A stretch of 5,221 nt of DNA. It comes from Melioribacteraceae bacterium (GTDB lineage Bacteria > Bacteroidota > Ignavibacteria > Ignavibacteriales > Melioribacteraceae). The translations under genes were made by a program, and so were the position numbers. Shown here piece by piece: positions 1 to 5,153 of the stretch. The stretch spans positions 1 to 5,221 of the forward strand of contig WFQV01000048.1 of assembly GCA_015486905.1 (NCBI GenBank). The letters are read 5' to 3'. The notes below the pieces were generated by a model. That model saw only the letters and a program-made list of their open reading frames with translations. It did not search any database and had not been told where the DNA came from. Position 1 is the stretch's first letter, and each line of letters opens with the position of its first letter.

Positions 1-16
1 GAACTACATCCCTTTT

Positions 17-44
17 CCACGCAGAGAGCGCAGAGAATTTTCGC
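17..44. repeat. short repeat with CGCAGAGA units
   Basis: Two exact copies of CGCAGAGA sit at 20-27 and 29-36, a 9-bp period, followed by an AT stretch and TCGC. On the minus strand this reads as TCTCTGCG units. Intergenic repeats of this CTCTGCG style occur in many environmental bacterial genomes, to my recollection, often near small accessory genes. Only two units are present and the repeat may continue beyond the left edge of the window. Its function is unknown. Confidence 0.5.
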
Positions 45-72
45 AAAGTACATATCGGGGCAAGCCGCGATT

Positions 73-107
73 ATGAATTATGAATTATGAATGATGAATT
101 ATGAATT
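73..107. repeat. ATGAATT heptanucleotide tandem array (5 units)
   Basis: Five consecutive 7-bp units cover 73-79, 80-86, 87-93, 94-100 and 101-107. Four are ATGAATT and the third is ATGAATG, so the array is nearly perfect. A related array of three to four units lies at 5055-5082. The pattern resembles the short tandemly repeated heptamers (STRR) described in cyanobacterial intergenic DNA. That comparison concerns form only and does not imply relatedness. A 7-bp unit shifts reading frame with every added copy, so coding use is unlikely. Confidence 0.85.
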
Positions 108-159
108 AAAAACTTTACAGCAAAAATTTTTTGACAAAAAAAGGATTTGATCGGGGATA

Positions 160-234
160 CTATTCATGCAGCCATCCATTAAACCAACCATGCAAGGTTT
201 TCGATTTTGCAAGAATCAACTTAAACCCCTTCAT
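160..234 (-). CDS. doubtful 24-codon micro-ORF with a good ribosome-binding site
   Basis: On the minus strand an ATG (rc of 232-234) opens a 24-codon frame ending in TAG (rc of 160-162). The predicted peptide begins MKGFKLILAKSKTLHGW and is basic, with two Trp-containing GW motifs. A GGGAAGAGG stretch ends four bases before the ATG, which is a convincing Shine-Dalgarno match. If the TAG is read through, the same frame stays open for 14 more codons, so this could also be the remnant of a longer decayed gene. I do not recognise the peptide. There is no visible neighbouring partner, and repeats lie on both sides. Chance occurrence in AT-rich DNA is the main alternative. Confidence 0.2.
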   Translation of the reverse strand: MKGFKLILAKSKTLHGWFNGWLHE

Positions 235-270
235 TATACCTCTTCCCATTTTCAATATTCAACTAATAAT

Positions 271-297
271 AAGACTAACGTCACGTCTAACGTCTTA
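271..297. repeat. TAACGTC / ACGTC direct repeats inside a weak inverted repeat
   Basis: TAACGTC occurs at 276-282 and 288-294, separated by ACGTC at 283-287, so ACGTC is present three times within 17 bases. The ends AAGAC (271-275) and GTCTT (292-296) are inverted copies of one another, so the stretch could fold weakly. It belongs to the same style of small-unit intergenic repeats as the neighbouring arrays. No function is apparent. Confidence 0.5.
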
Positions 298-310
298 CCT
301 CTTGCTTGTC

Positions 311-354
311 ACGACGTAGTCAAGCGAAGCGCAGACGAAGGCGGGCGTCTCGCG
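311..354. other. GC-rich patch with an imperfect hairpin
   Basis: By hand count 29 of 44 bases are G or C, in a region that is otherwise strongly AT-rich. AGACG (333-337) pairs with CGTCT (346-350) around an 8-base loop, and GCG (329-331) pairs with CGC (351-353) across a single bulged C, giving an eight-pair stem. T-rich sequence follows, so a rho-independent terminator for something upstream on the plus strand is possible, but no upstream gene is visible. A fragment of a dispersed repeat is the other explanation. Confidence 0.4.
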
Positions 355-362
355 TTTAACTA

Positions 363-397
363 TTTCTTATTTCTTGTTTCTTATTTCTTATTTTATC
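363..397. repeat. TTTCTTA heptanucleotide tandem array (4-5 units)
   Basis: Units of 7 bp run at 363-369 (TTTCTTA), 370-376 (TTTCTTG), 377-383 (TTTCTTA) and 384-390 (TTTCTTA), with a degenerate fifth unit TTTTATC at 391-397. The unit differs from ATGAATT at 73-107, yet the period is the same. The array starts just after the GC-rich patch and ends just before the 22-bp dispersed motif at 406. Confidence 0.8.
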
Positions 398-405
398 ATT
401 TTTTA

Positions 406-427
406 CCACTGATTTTAAATCTGTACC
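406..427 (-). repeat. 22-bp dispersed motif, left copy (inverted relative to the right copy)
   Basis: The reverse complement of this stretch begins GGTACAGATTTAAAATC and ends GTGG. It matches 5093-5114 at 19 of 22 positions. The two copies point in opposite directions and lie about 4.7 kb apart, on either side of the two-gene block. Both are close to heptamer arrays. The sequence contains TTTAAA and looks like a member of an intergenic repeat family rather than a promoter. Confidence 0.55.
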
Positions 428-491
428 GGCTTTAGCCCCAATTGTTACGATTTAAAATTTAATGTGGTAATTAATTTATATAATAATTATT

Positions 492-520
492 TTTACACTA
501 ATGATGTAAATTATTGAGGG
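492..520 (+). promoter_or_regulatory. leader of the 640-residue gene: inverted repeat and ribosome-binding site
   Basis: TTTACA (492-497) and TGTAAA (505-510) form a perfect 6-bp inverted repeat with a 7-base spacer, directly upstream of the purine run GAGGG (516-520). That run lies four bases from the ATG at 525 and is the only Shine-Dalgarno candidate, which supports this start. The inverted repeat could be an operator or a weak leader hairpin. TATAAT occurs at 479-484, but I see no matching -35 element, so the promoter is not resolved. Confidence 0.45.
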
Positions 521-524
521 AAAA

Positions 525-2447
525 ATGAATAAAAAAATATTGTTACTTTTTTTTACAATACTGATAGATGTTATTTCTGCTCAAACTTTATCATTCAAAG
601 ATTCGGTCAAAGTAATAAAATCCAGCGGGAAATATTATTGGGGTATAGCTTCCTCAAAAAATGTGACGGAGGCAGAGCAAAATGCCCTTTCGGACCTTAT
701 CTCGCAAATAGCAGTTAATGTAACTTCATCTTTCGAGCAAAACATATCCGGGAAAAATGAGGATTTCAATGAATCTGTAAATAAAGTTTTAAAAACATAT
801 TCCACAGCTTCCCTCAGAGATCCATATATTGTAAGGGATTTTTACAATGGCAAAATTTATGTTCTTAGTTACATCGAGAAAACTAAGATTAAAGAAAGTT
901 TTGAAAAGAGAAAGAAACTCTGTTATGATCTCTATCAAAATGCAATTGGATTTGAGGGCGATGATAATTTCAGCGATGCTTTAAAAAATTACTATTACTC
1001 AATTATCCTTATGAACTCGCTTCCTGATCAGAATATTGAGATTTCCGGAACAAACTTAAAAACTGAAGTTCCGAAAAGAATAAATAATATTCTTAAAGGA
1101 GTAAAATTTAAACTCATAAGTTCAAGGGAAAAAAGTCCCAAAGAAAAAATTTTGAATTTTGCAGTATCCGTTAACGGCAAACCTGCAAATAACCTTCAAT
1201 TTTCATTTTGGGCTGGTAATAATTCCATTGACGCTTGTGCTAAAGATGGCACAGCGGAATTTAGTTTACTCGGCGCATCGGTTACTTTTCCGGCTTTAAC
1301 AATCAGCATCAAATATGAATATTACAATACGAGAAATCAAGTAAAAGATGTCGCAGAGCTGTGGAATTTGGTTAAAAAACCCGAATTTGAAAATTCTTTT
1401 AAAGTTAATTTGAATAACGAAGAAACCCCACAAATTTATTCTAATAAAACGGGGAGGGAAGGAAAAATATTCAATACAAAGGATACGGTAAAACCTCCCA
1501 CTTATGTAAAACAAAATAATGGTTCTCTCATAAGTAAAATTAAATCCGGTAAAATTAAACTTTCACTAAATTATAAATATAAATGTAATGTCAAGCGGGA
1601 AATAAATAAAAATGCTTTACTTTTCCTTGAGCTTTTGAATAAAAATGATATTAGCGGTTTAAATAGTTTATTGGGTAACGACACTTTCTTAAAAAATAAA
1701 GTGATGAATATTATTAAATATAATAAAATACAACTTTTAAACGATTCTATTCATGCAGACTTAAACACCACCGTTAACGGATATGAAATTAGAAAAATTA
1801 ATGTTTTAAACAAATATAAATCATTAAGAAAGCAGTCCAAAGAGTATTTGGTTATTGATTTTGATAAAAAAGGAAACTTGTACGACGTTAACTTTGGCAT
1901 TATGGACCACCTTTACAAAGAATTTGTAGAAGAGGCAAAATACGGGAATGACTGGGGTAACAGGCAAATAATTATTAAATTTATGGAAAAATACAGAACT
2001 GCCTATCTATCTAGGGATTTGAACGTATTGGGTAAAATATTTGCTGATAATGCCTTGATTATTGTAGGAAGGGTACTAAAAGAACTTAATATAAAAGATT
2101 TTGTAAAATATAAGTATGAACCTTCTGAATCACAACCTACTTTTGAACAAATTCGGTATTCAAAAAAGGAATATCTGAAAAGACAAAAAAGAATATTCCA
2201 AACGCGCAAAGAAATTTTTCTTGATTTTTCAAAATTTAACATTTTGCGCAAGAACAACACTAAAGGAGTTTATGGAATTAGCTTAAGGCAAAATTACGAG
2301 TCAACCGGTTATAGTGATGAAGGATATCTTTTTTTGCTGATAGATTTCAACAAAGTTAATCCCCAAATATATGTTCGTTCCTGGCAGCCTCAGGAATGGG
2401 ACTCTACTTCTTTAATCGGATTATCTAATTTTAAGATAAATAATTAA
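525..2447 (+). CDS. exported protein with LPP20-like N-terminal and NTF2-like C-terminal domains
   Basis: The 640-residue product starts with a signal peptide (Lys3-4, hydrophobic core about 5-18, probable cleavage near SAQ at 18-20). No lipobox cysteine is present, so it should be soluble or associated rather than lipid-anchored. Residues about 35-122 resemble the LPP20-type domain: YYWGIA, an Ala-rich helix, then a strand around YVLSYIEK. Residues 123-165 look helical and TPR-like. The middle, about 200-300, appears beta-rich, followed by an N/K-rich linker. Residues about 480-620 contain FMEKYRTAYLSRDL, IFADNALIIVGR, QNYESTGYSDEGYLFLLIDF and YVRSWQP, a pattern I know from NTF2-like domains of secreted Bacteroidota proteins. 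Residues 357-460 may be a second, diverged copy ending EYLVIDFDKKGNLYDVNF. Function is unknown. It has its own leader and converges with the downstream peptidase, so no operon is seen. Coding is AT-rich and N/K/I-rich. Confidence 0.9.
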   Translation: MNKKILLLFFTILIDVISAQTLSFKDSVKVIKSSGKYYWGIASSKNVTEAEQNALSDLISQIAVNVTSSFEQNISGKNEDFNESVNKVLKTYSTASLRDPYIVRDFYNGKIYVLSYIEKTKIKESFEKRKKLCYDLYQNAIGFEGDDNFSDALKNYYYSIILMNSLPDQNIEISGTNLKTEVPKRINNILKGVKFKLISSREKSPKEKILNFAVSVNGKPANNLQFSFWAGNNSIDACAKDGTAEFSLLGASVTFPALTISIKYEYYNTRNQVKDVAELWNLVKKPEFENSFKVNLNNEETPQIYSNKTGREGKIFNTKDTVKPPTYVKQNNGSLISKIKSGKIKLSLNYKYKCNVKREINKNALLFLELLNKNDISGLNSLLGNDTFLKNKVMNIIKYNKIQLLNDSIHADLNTTVNGYEIRKINVLNKYKSLRKQSKEYLVIDFDKKGNLYDVNFGIMDHLYKEFVEEAKYGNDWGNRQIIIKFMEKYRTAYLSRDLNVLGKIFADNALIIVGRVLKELNIKDFVKYKYEPSESQPTFEQIRYSKKEYLKRQKRIFQTRKEIFLDFSKFNILRKNNTKGVYGISLRQNYESTGYSDEGYLFLLIDFNKVNPQIYVRSWQPQEWDSTSLIGLSNFKINN

Positions 2448-2486
2448 AAGTTTAATAGGCTAGAGGCTGTCCCAAATTTTGTATGA

Positions 2487-2664
2487 ATGAGTCCACTAAA
2501 GAAAGGGCTAAAAACCGTTGAAACGGTTACAATGTACAATAAGTATTATATTAACCCCCGACTTAAGTCGGGGGTTAGCAATAACTTAGATACATCAGTA
2601 ACCGCTTCAGCGGTTTATAAATTTTTGAATTTGCGTAATAATCACCTTTTTTAAGTGGGCTCAT
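2487..2664. mobile_element. nested palindromic intergenic element (REP/MITE-like)
   Basis: This non-coding element has approximate two-fold symmetry. Outer arms 2487-2506 and 2645-2664 are inverted copies matching at 17 of 20 positions. Inner arms 2512-2530 and 2598-2616 are inverted copies matching at 16 of 19, and each is also a small hairpin on its own (AACCGTT/AACGGTT and AACCGCT/AGCGGTT). Near the centre is a perfect palindrome at 2552-2577. It contains no transposase. Elements of this build are mobilised in trans in other bacteria by IS200/IS605-type or REP-associated (RAYT) tyrosine transposases, but that link is inference here. It lies between two convergent gene ends, a common tolerated location. 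As RNA it would be heavily folded and could slow or stop transcription from either side. Confidence 0.7.
2552..2577. repeat. perfect 26-bp palindrome near the centre of the element
   Basis: The half-site TAACCCCCGACTT is followed immediately by its exact reverse complement, giving 13 plus 13 bases with no spacer. The core GACTTAAGTC is flanked by C5 and G5 runs. It is the most GC-rich part of the element and could extrude as a cruciform or form a very stable RNA hairpin in both directions. It is not followed by a T-tract, so it is not a typical terminator. Confidence 0.9.
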
Positions 2665-2771
2665 GAATGGAACAATCCTTCGGAAGCGTAGTTGAGTGTA
2701 GCAAAAATATCTTGCTGCAATTTTTAACTTTGAATAACTTTTAATCGGATGTCCCAGTGAACAAAAGAAGT

Positions 2772-2802
2772 AAGCCCCGCCTCGGCAGGGCTTTGTTGTT
2801 TT
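2772..2802. terminator. bidirectional rho-independent terminator between the convergent genes
   Basis: AAGCCC (2772-2777) pairs with GGGCTT (2788-2793). Inside it GC/GC pairs flank a CTCG loop after one C-A mismatch. On the plus strand the stem runs into TTTGTTGTTTT (2792-2802), a good T-rich tail. On the minus strand the stem starts 16 bases past the peptidase stop codon, but the tail (ACTTCTTTTGT) is weaker. It plausibly ends transcripts from both genes. Transcripts of the 640-residue gene would first cross the palindromic element. Confidence 0.75.
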
Positions 2803-2809
2803 AAATATT

Positions 2810-4969
2810 CTAAAGATTAGTCAAAAAGTAATTTGTAATCTTGTTGTAAAGATGTACTGCATCGGGACCGTAAACGCCGTGCTGATGTCCTACATAAGGG
2901 AAATAATCGAGCGGAATGTTCAAATCCGCGGCTTTCTTTGCAAACATTAAAGTATGTTGCCAAACAACCGTAACGTCCGAAGTACCGTGAACGAGCAGCA
3001 GTTTTTTGCCTTTTAAGTTCTGTACGTAGTTCAGCAGGCATGCTTCCTTGTATCCTTCGGGGTTAGTTTGTGGCGTGTCCATGTAACGCTCTGTGTACAT
3101 TACCTCATAGTATCGCCAATCTATTACCGCTCCGCCTGCCACTCCAACTTTGAAGACGTTAGTTCGGGTCATTAAGGAAGTGGTCATGAAACCGCCGAAA
3201 CTCCAGCCGAAAACCCCGAAACGTGTGGAATCTACATAGGGAAGAGATTTCAGATATTTTACACCTTTAAGCTGGTCTTTTATTTCAACCGTTCCCAAAT
3301 GCCGGAAAGTAACCTGTTCGAAAGCGAGACCTCTGTTTGTCGAACCGCGGTTATCCACCGTGAAAACGATGTAACCCTTTTCCGCCATTTTTTGGAACCA
3401 GAAAGCGTAGCGTCCCATCTGCCACCTGTTCGTAATTAATTGTACACCCGGACCGCCGTAAACGTAAACTATCACGGGGTATTTCTTTGTCGAGTCGAAA
3501 TTAACAGGGTAAACCATACGGCAGTAAAGATCGGTTTTGCCGTCTGCGGCTTTGATTGTGAAAATTTTAACTTTACCTAATTTGTAGTCTTTAATCGGAT
3601 TTTCAGATTTGTGAATTACCTTTACTTTGTGACCGTCGGCTGTGTAAACCGAAGTAATTCCCGGGATGCTTAAACTGTTGAAACGGTCAATGAAATATTT
3701 CCCGCCCTTGCTAAGAATAACTCCGTGTACGCCGTGTCCTTCTGTTAATTTCTTAATTTTTCCGTTCTTGAGATTTACTTTGTATAGGTGCCTTTCAATA
3801 GGACTTTCCTTTGTGGAAGTAATAAAAATGTTTTCGCCTTTTTTGTCGAAGCCTAACAAATTCAGTACAACCCACTTGCCTTTCGTTACTTGACGAATCA
3901 ATTTGCCATTAGTGTTGTAAAGGTAAAGGTGGTCCCAGCCGTCTCTTTGCGAACGCCAGAGGAATTCGTTAGGGTGATTCGGCACGAAAGTCAACGGATG
4001 TTCCGGGTGAACGTATTTTTTGTCCGTTTCCTCAAATAGAGTATCAACCGGGGCGCCTGTAGCAATGTTGTATTTAATCAAATGTAAATCATTTTGGTCG
4101 CGGTTCAGAATTGCAACGTAAATGTGCTTTTCCGATGGTTCCCATGTAACGCATGTAAGATAATGATCTTTCGGTTTGCCCGTCTTAAGGAAAACTTTTT
4201 TCCCCGTTGCTATGTTGTAAATGCCGAGCGTTACCTGCTGGCTGGTCATTCCTGCCATCGGGTATTTTACGGGTTTACATTTTGCGGGTCTAACTGAATA
4301 ATCAACCACAGGGTAATCGGTAACCATTGTTTCGTCCTTGCGGTAAAAAGCAATGTAATTTCCCTTTGGCGACCAGAAGATTCCTTTATTAATTCCGAAC
4401 TCAACACGATGAACGGTGTGCCCGTTTACGATGCCCGGGTTTTTGTCGTTGGTTATTGCAATTATTTTTCCGTTTGCCGATAGAAAGAGGTTATTTTTAA
4501 TTGTAAAAGCCACGGATTTTTTGTCCGGTCCAATTTGAATATTTTCGGCACCTTTTGAAATTTTACTTACTTCATTTAAGGACTTACTTTTCGTAGAGTA
4601 CTCTAATAGTAGAGTATCTTTCCAAAACTGAAAATGATTTTTATTAATCCAGGAAATTCGCGGAAAGCGTTTAAGTGCCGTTAAATTAAGAGCACTCATC
4701 TTTGAATTTAATTCTTCAAGATTCAAAAGTTTTTCTGTTTTCGGCGAATTCACAAAACCTTTAATTAACGAAAACTCTTTCCCTTTATTCTTAACGAAAG
4801 CATAGGCATCACTGTTCGGAACCCAATTTAATTGTTTTAAGTAAGAAGGAGCCAGTGAATAATAAGAATTGAAGATGATGTCTTGAGTGGTAATATCTTT
4901 TTTCTGAGCAAAATTTGTTGAATATAAAAATGAAATTAAAAGGAGAATCAGCACGGATTTGAATTTCAT
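2810..4969 (-). CDS. ptpA: secreted S9-family prolyl tripeptidyl peptidase
   Basis: The 719-residue product is a serine exopeptidase of the DPP-IV (S9B) group. A signal peptide spans about 1-22, ending NFAQ. Residues about 95-440 form the DPP-IV-type beta-propeller. Residues about 490-719 form the alpha/beta hydrolase domain with GWSFGG (Ser590), HGTSD (Asp665) and GHQHG (His697) as the likely triad. The YGGPG motif at 504-508 matches the oxyanion region. Instead of the double-Glu YEEEF motif of DPP-IV, the propeller carries VHRVEFG with one Glu (190), and Glu622 lies in RYYE. From memory, these match Glu205 and Glu636 of P. gingivalis PtpA, which favours removal of Xaa-Xaa-Pro tripeptides over dipeptides. 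Length is close to that enzyme. The start is supported by GAGGTG five bases upstream. No C-terminal sorting domain follows the catalytic domain. Mid-gene base composition is visibly richer in GC than in the other gene. The exact specificity is inferred. Confidence 0.93.
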   Translation of the reverse strand: MKFKSVLILLLISFLYSTNFAQKKDITTQDIIFNSYYSLAPSYLKQLNWVPNSDAYAFVKNKGKEFSLIKGFVNSPKTEKLLNLEELNSKMSALNLTALKRFPRISWINKNHFQFWKDTLLLEYSTKSKSLNEVSKISKGAENIQIGPDKKSVAFTIKNNLFLSANGKIIAITNDKNPGIVNGHTVHRVEFGINKGIFWSPKGNYIAFYRKDETMVTDYPVVDYSVRPAKCKPVKYPMAGMTSQQVTLGIYNIATGKKVFLKTGKPKDHYLTCVTWEPSEKHIYVAILNRDQNDLHLIKYNIATGAPVDTLFEETDKKYVHPEHPLTFVPNHPNEFLWRSQRDGWDHLYLYNTNGKLIRQVTKGKWVVLNLLGFDKKGENIFITSTKESPIERHLYKVNLKNGKIKKLTEGHGVHGVILSKGGKYFIDRFNSLSIPGITSVYTADGHKVKVIHKSENPIKDYKLGKVKIFTIKAADGKTDLYCRMVYPVNFDSTKKYPVIVYVYGGPGVQLITNRWQMGRYAFWFQKMAEKGYIVFTVDNRGSTNRGLAFEQVTFRHLGTVEIKDQLKGVKYLKSLPYVDSTRFGVFGWSFGGFMTTSLMTRTNVFKVGVAGGAVIDWRYYEVMYTERYMDTPQTNPEGYKEACLLNYVQNLKGKKLLLVHGTSDVTVVWQHTLMFAKKAADLNIPLDYFPYVGHQHGVYGPDAVHLYNKITNYFLTNL

Positions 4970-4974
4970 AATTT

Positions 4975-5035
4975 CACCTCGTCGAAATTGATTAAATAAG
5001 TATTTACAAAAATAAGTAATTTAAAACTATCTCAA
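4975..5035 (-). promoter_or_regulatory. promoter candidate and ribosome-binding site of the peptidase gene
   Basis: Read on the minus strand, GAGGTG (rc of 4975-4980) lies five bases before the ATG and is a strong Shine-Dalgarno site. Further upstream TATTTTTG (rc of 5007-5014) fits the Bacteroidota -7 consensus TAnnTTTG. TTG (rc of 5033-5035) lies 18 bases before it, slightly shorter than the usual spacing to the -33 element. The implied 5' leader is about 30 bases. The RBS is secure and the promoter is a candidate. Confidence 0.55.
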
Positions 5036-5054
5036 TAAACCGCAATTAATAATG

Positions 5055-5082
5055 TTGAATTATGAATTATGAATTATGAATG
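5055..5082. repeat. ATGAATT heptanucleotide array, right copy (4 units)
   Basis: Units of 7 bp run at 5055-5061 (TTGAATT), 5062-5068 (ATGAATT), 5069-5075 (ATGAATT) and 5076-5082 (ATGAATG). The unit and its orientation match the array at 73-107, including an ATGAATG variant. The array lies upstream of the peptidase promoter candidate and just left of the right copy of the 22-bp motif. Confidence 0.8.
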
Positions 5083-5092
5083 TCGATTTTTA

Positions 5093-5114
5093 GGTACAAG
5101 TTTAAAATCGGTGG
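5093..5114 (+). repeat. 22-bp dispersed motif, right copy
   Basis: This stretch, beginning GGTACAAGTTTAAAATC and ending GTGG, is the inverted partner of 406-427 with three differences in 22. It starts ten bases after the heptamer array. An open plus-strand frame runs through it, but the presence of the same motif in non-coding DNA on the left argues that this part is not coding. Confidence 0.55.
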
Positions 5115-5153
5115 CAAAATTTAGAAGAAAGGAAAATATCACAATAAGCAATT

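Larger units (their letters stand above)
1..524. other. repeat-rich intergenic region with no convincing protein gene
   Basis: No reading frame on either strand here looks like a real protein. The longer open frames run through low-complexity repeats and translate to unstructured hydrophobic strings. What the stretch does hold is a string of short repeats and a GC-rich hairpin patch, each listed separately, followed by the leader of the gene that starts at 525. Base composition switches abruptly from AT-rich to GC-rich at about 311-354 and back again. This suggests a mosaic of small inserted or decayed elements rather than one ancestral spacer. A decayed gene cannot be excluded around 110-235. 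Confidence 0.7.
2465..2756. repeat. near-identical 10-bp direct repeats bracketing the palindromic element
   Basis: GGCTGTCCCA at 2465-2474 and GGATGTCCCA at 2747-2756 match at 9 of 10 positions and lie on either side of the palindromic element. Both are preceded by TTTAAT a short distance upstream (TTTAATAGG and TTTAATCGG). They could be a target-site duplication left by insertion, or the outer ends of a larger element of about 290 bp. With one mismatch and no related copy to compare, chance cannot be dismissed. Confidence 0.35.

Noticed and set aside
131..163. TTGACA at 131-136 with a -10-like GATACT at 156-161
   Set aside because: The spacing is 19 bases, the -10 match is poor, and no gene follows on the plus strand for more than 350 bases.
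131..435. Two overlapping plus-strand open frames (131-319 and 166-435)
   Set aside because: They pass through the TAACGTC, GC-rich and TTTCTTA repeats, have no ribosome-binding site, and translate to low-complexity or hydrophobic strings without family resemblance.
1296..2260. Minus-strand open frames at 1296-1514 and 2003-2260
   Set aside because: They lie wholly inside the well-supported 640-residue gene, with no start signals or recognisable protein features. They are antisense shadows.
2465..2480. GAGGCTGTCCCAAA as the terminal inverted repeat of an insertion sequence
   Set aside because: It recalls insertion-sequence ends, but no inverted partner occurs nearby. The only related copy, at 2747-2756, is in direct orientation, and no transposase is present.
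2448..2809. CRISPR array or tRNA-like RNA in the region between the gene ends
   Set aside because: The repeats are inverted and nested, not regularly spaced direct repeats with spacers. No cloverleaf with a conserved T-arm or anticodon arm could be drawn.
2817..4297. Open frames inside the peptidase gene (2817-3041 minus; 3666-3893 and 4094-4297 plus)
   Set aside because: All overlap the peptidase, whose family match covers its full length. Their translations show no domain features.
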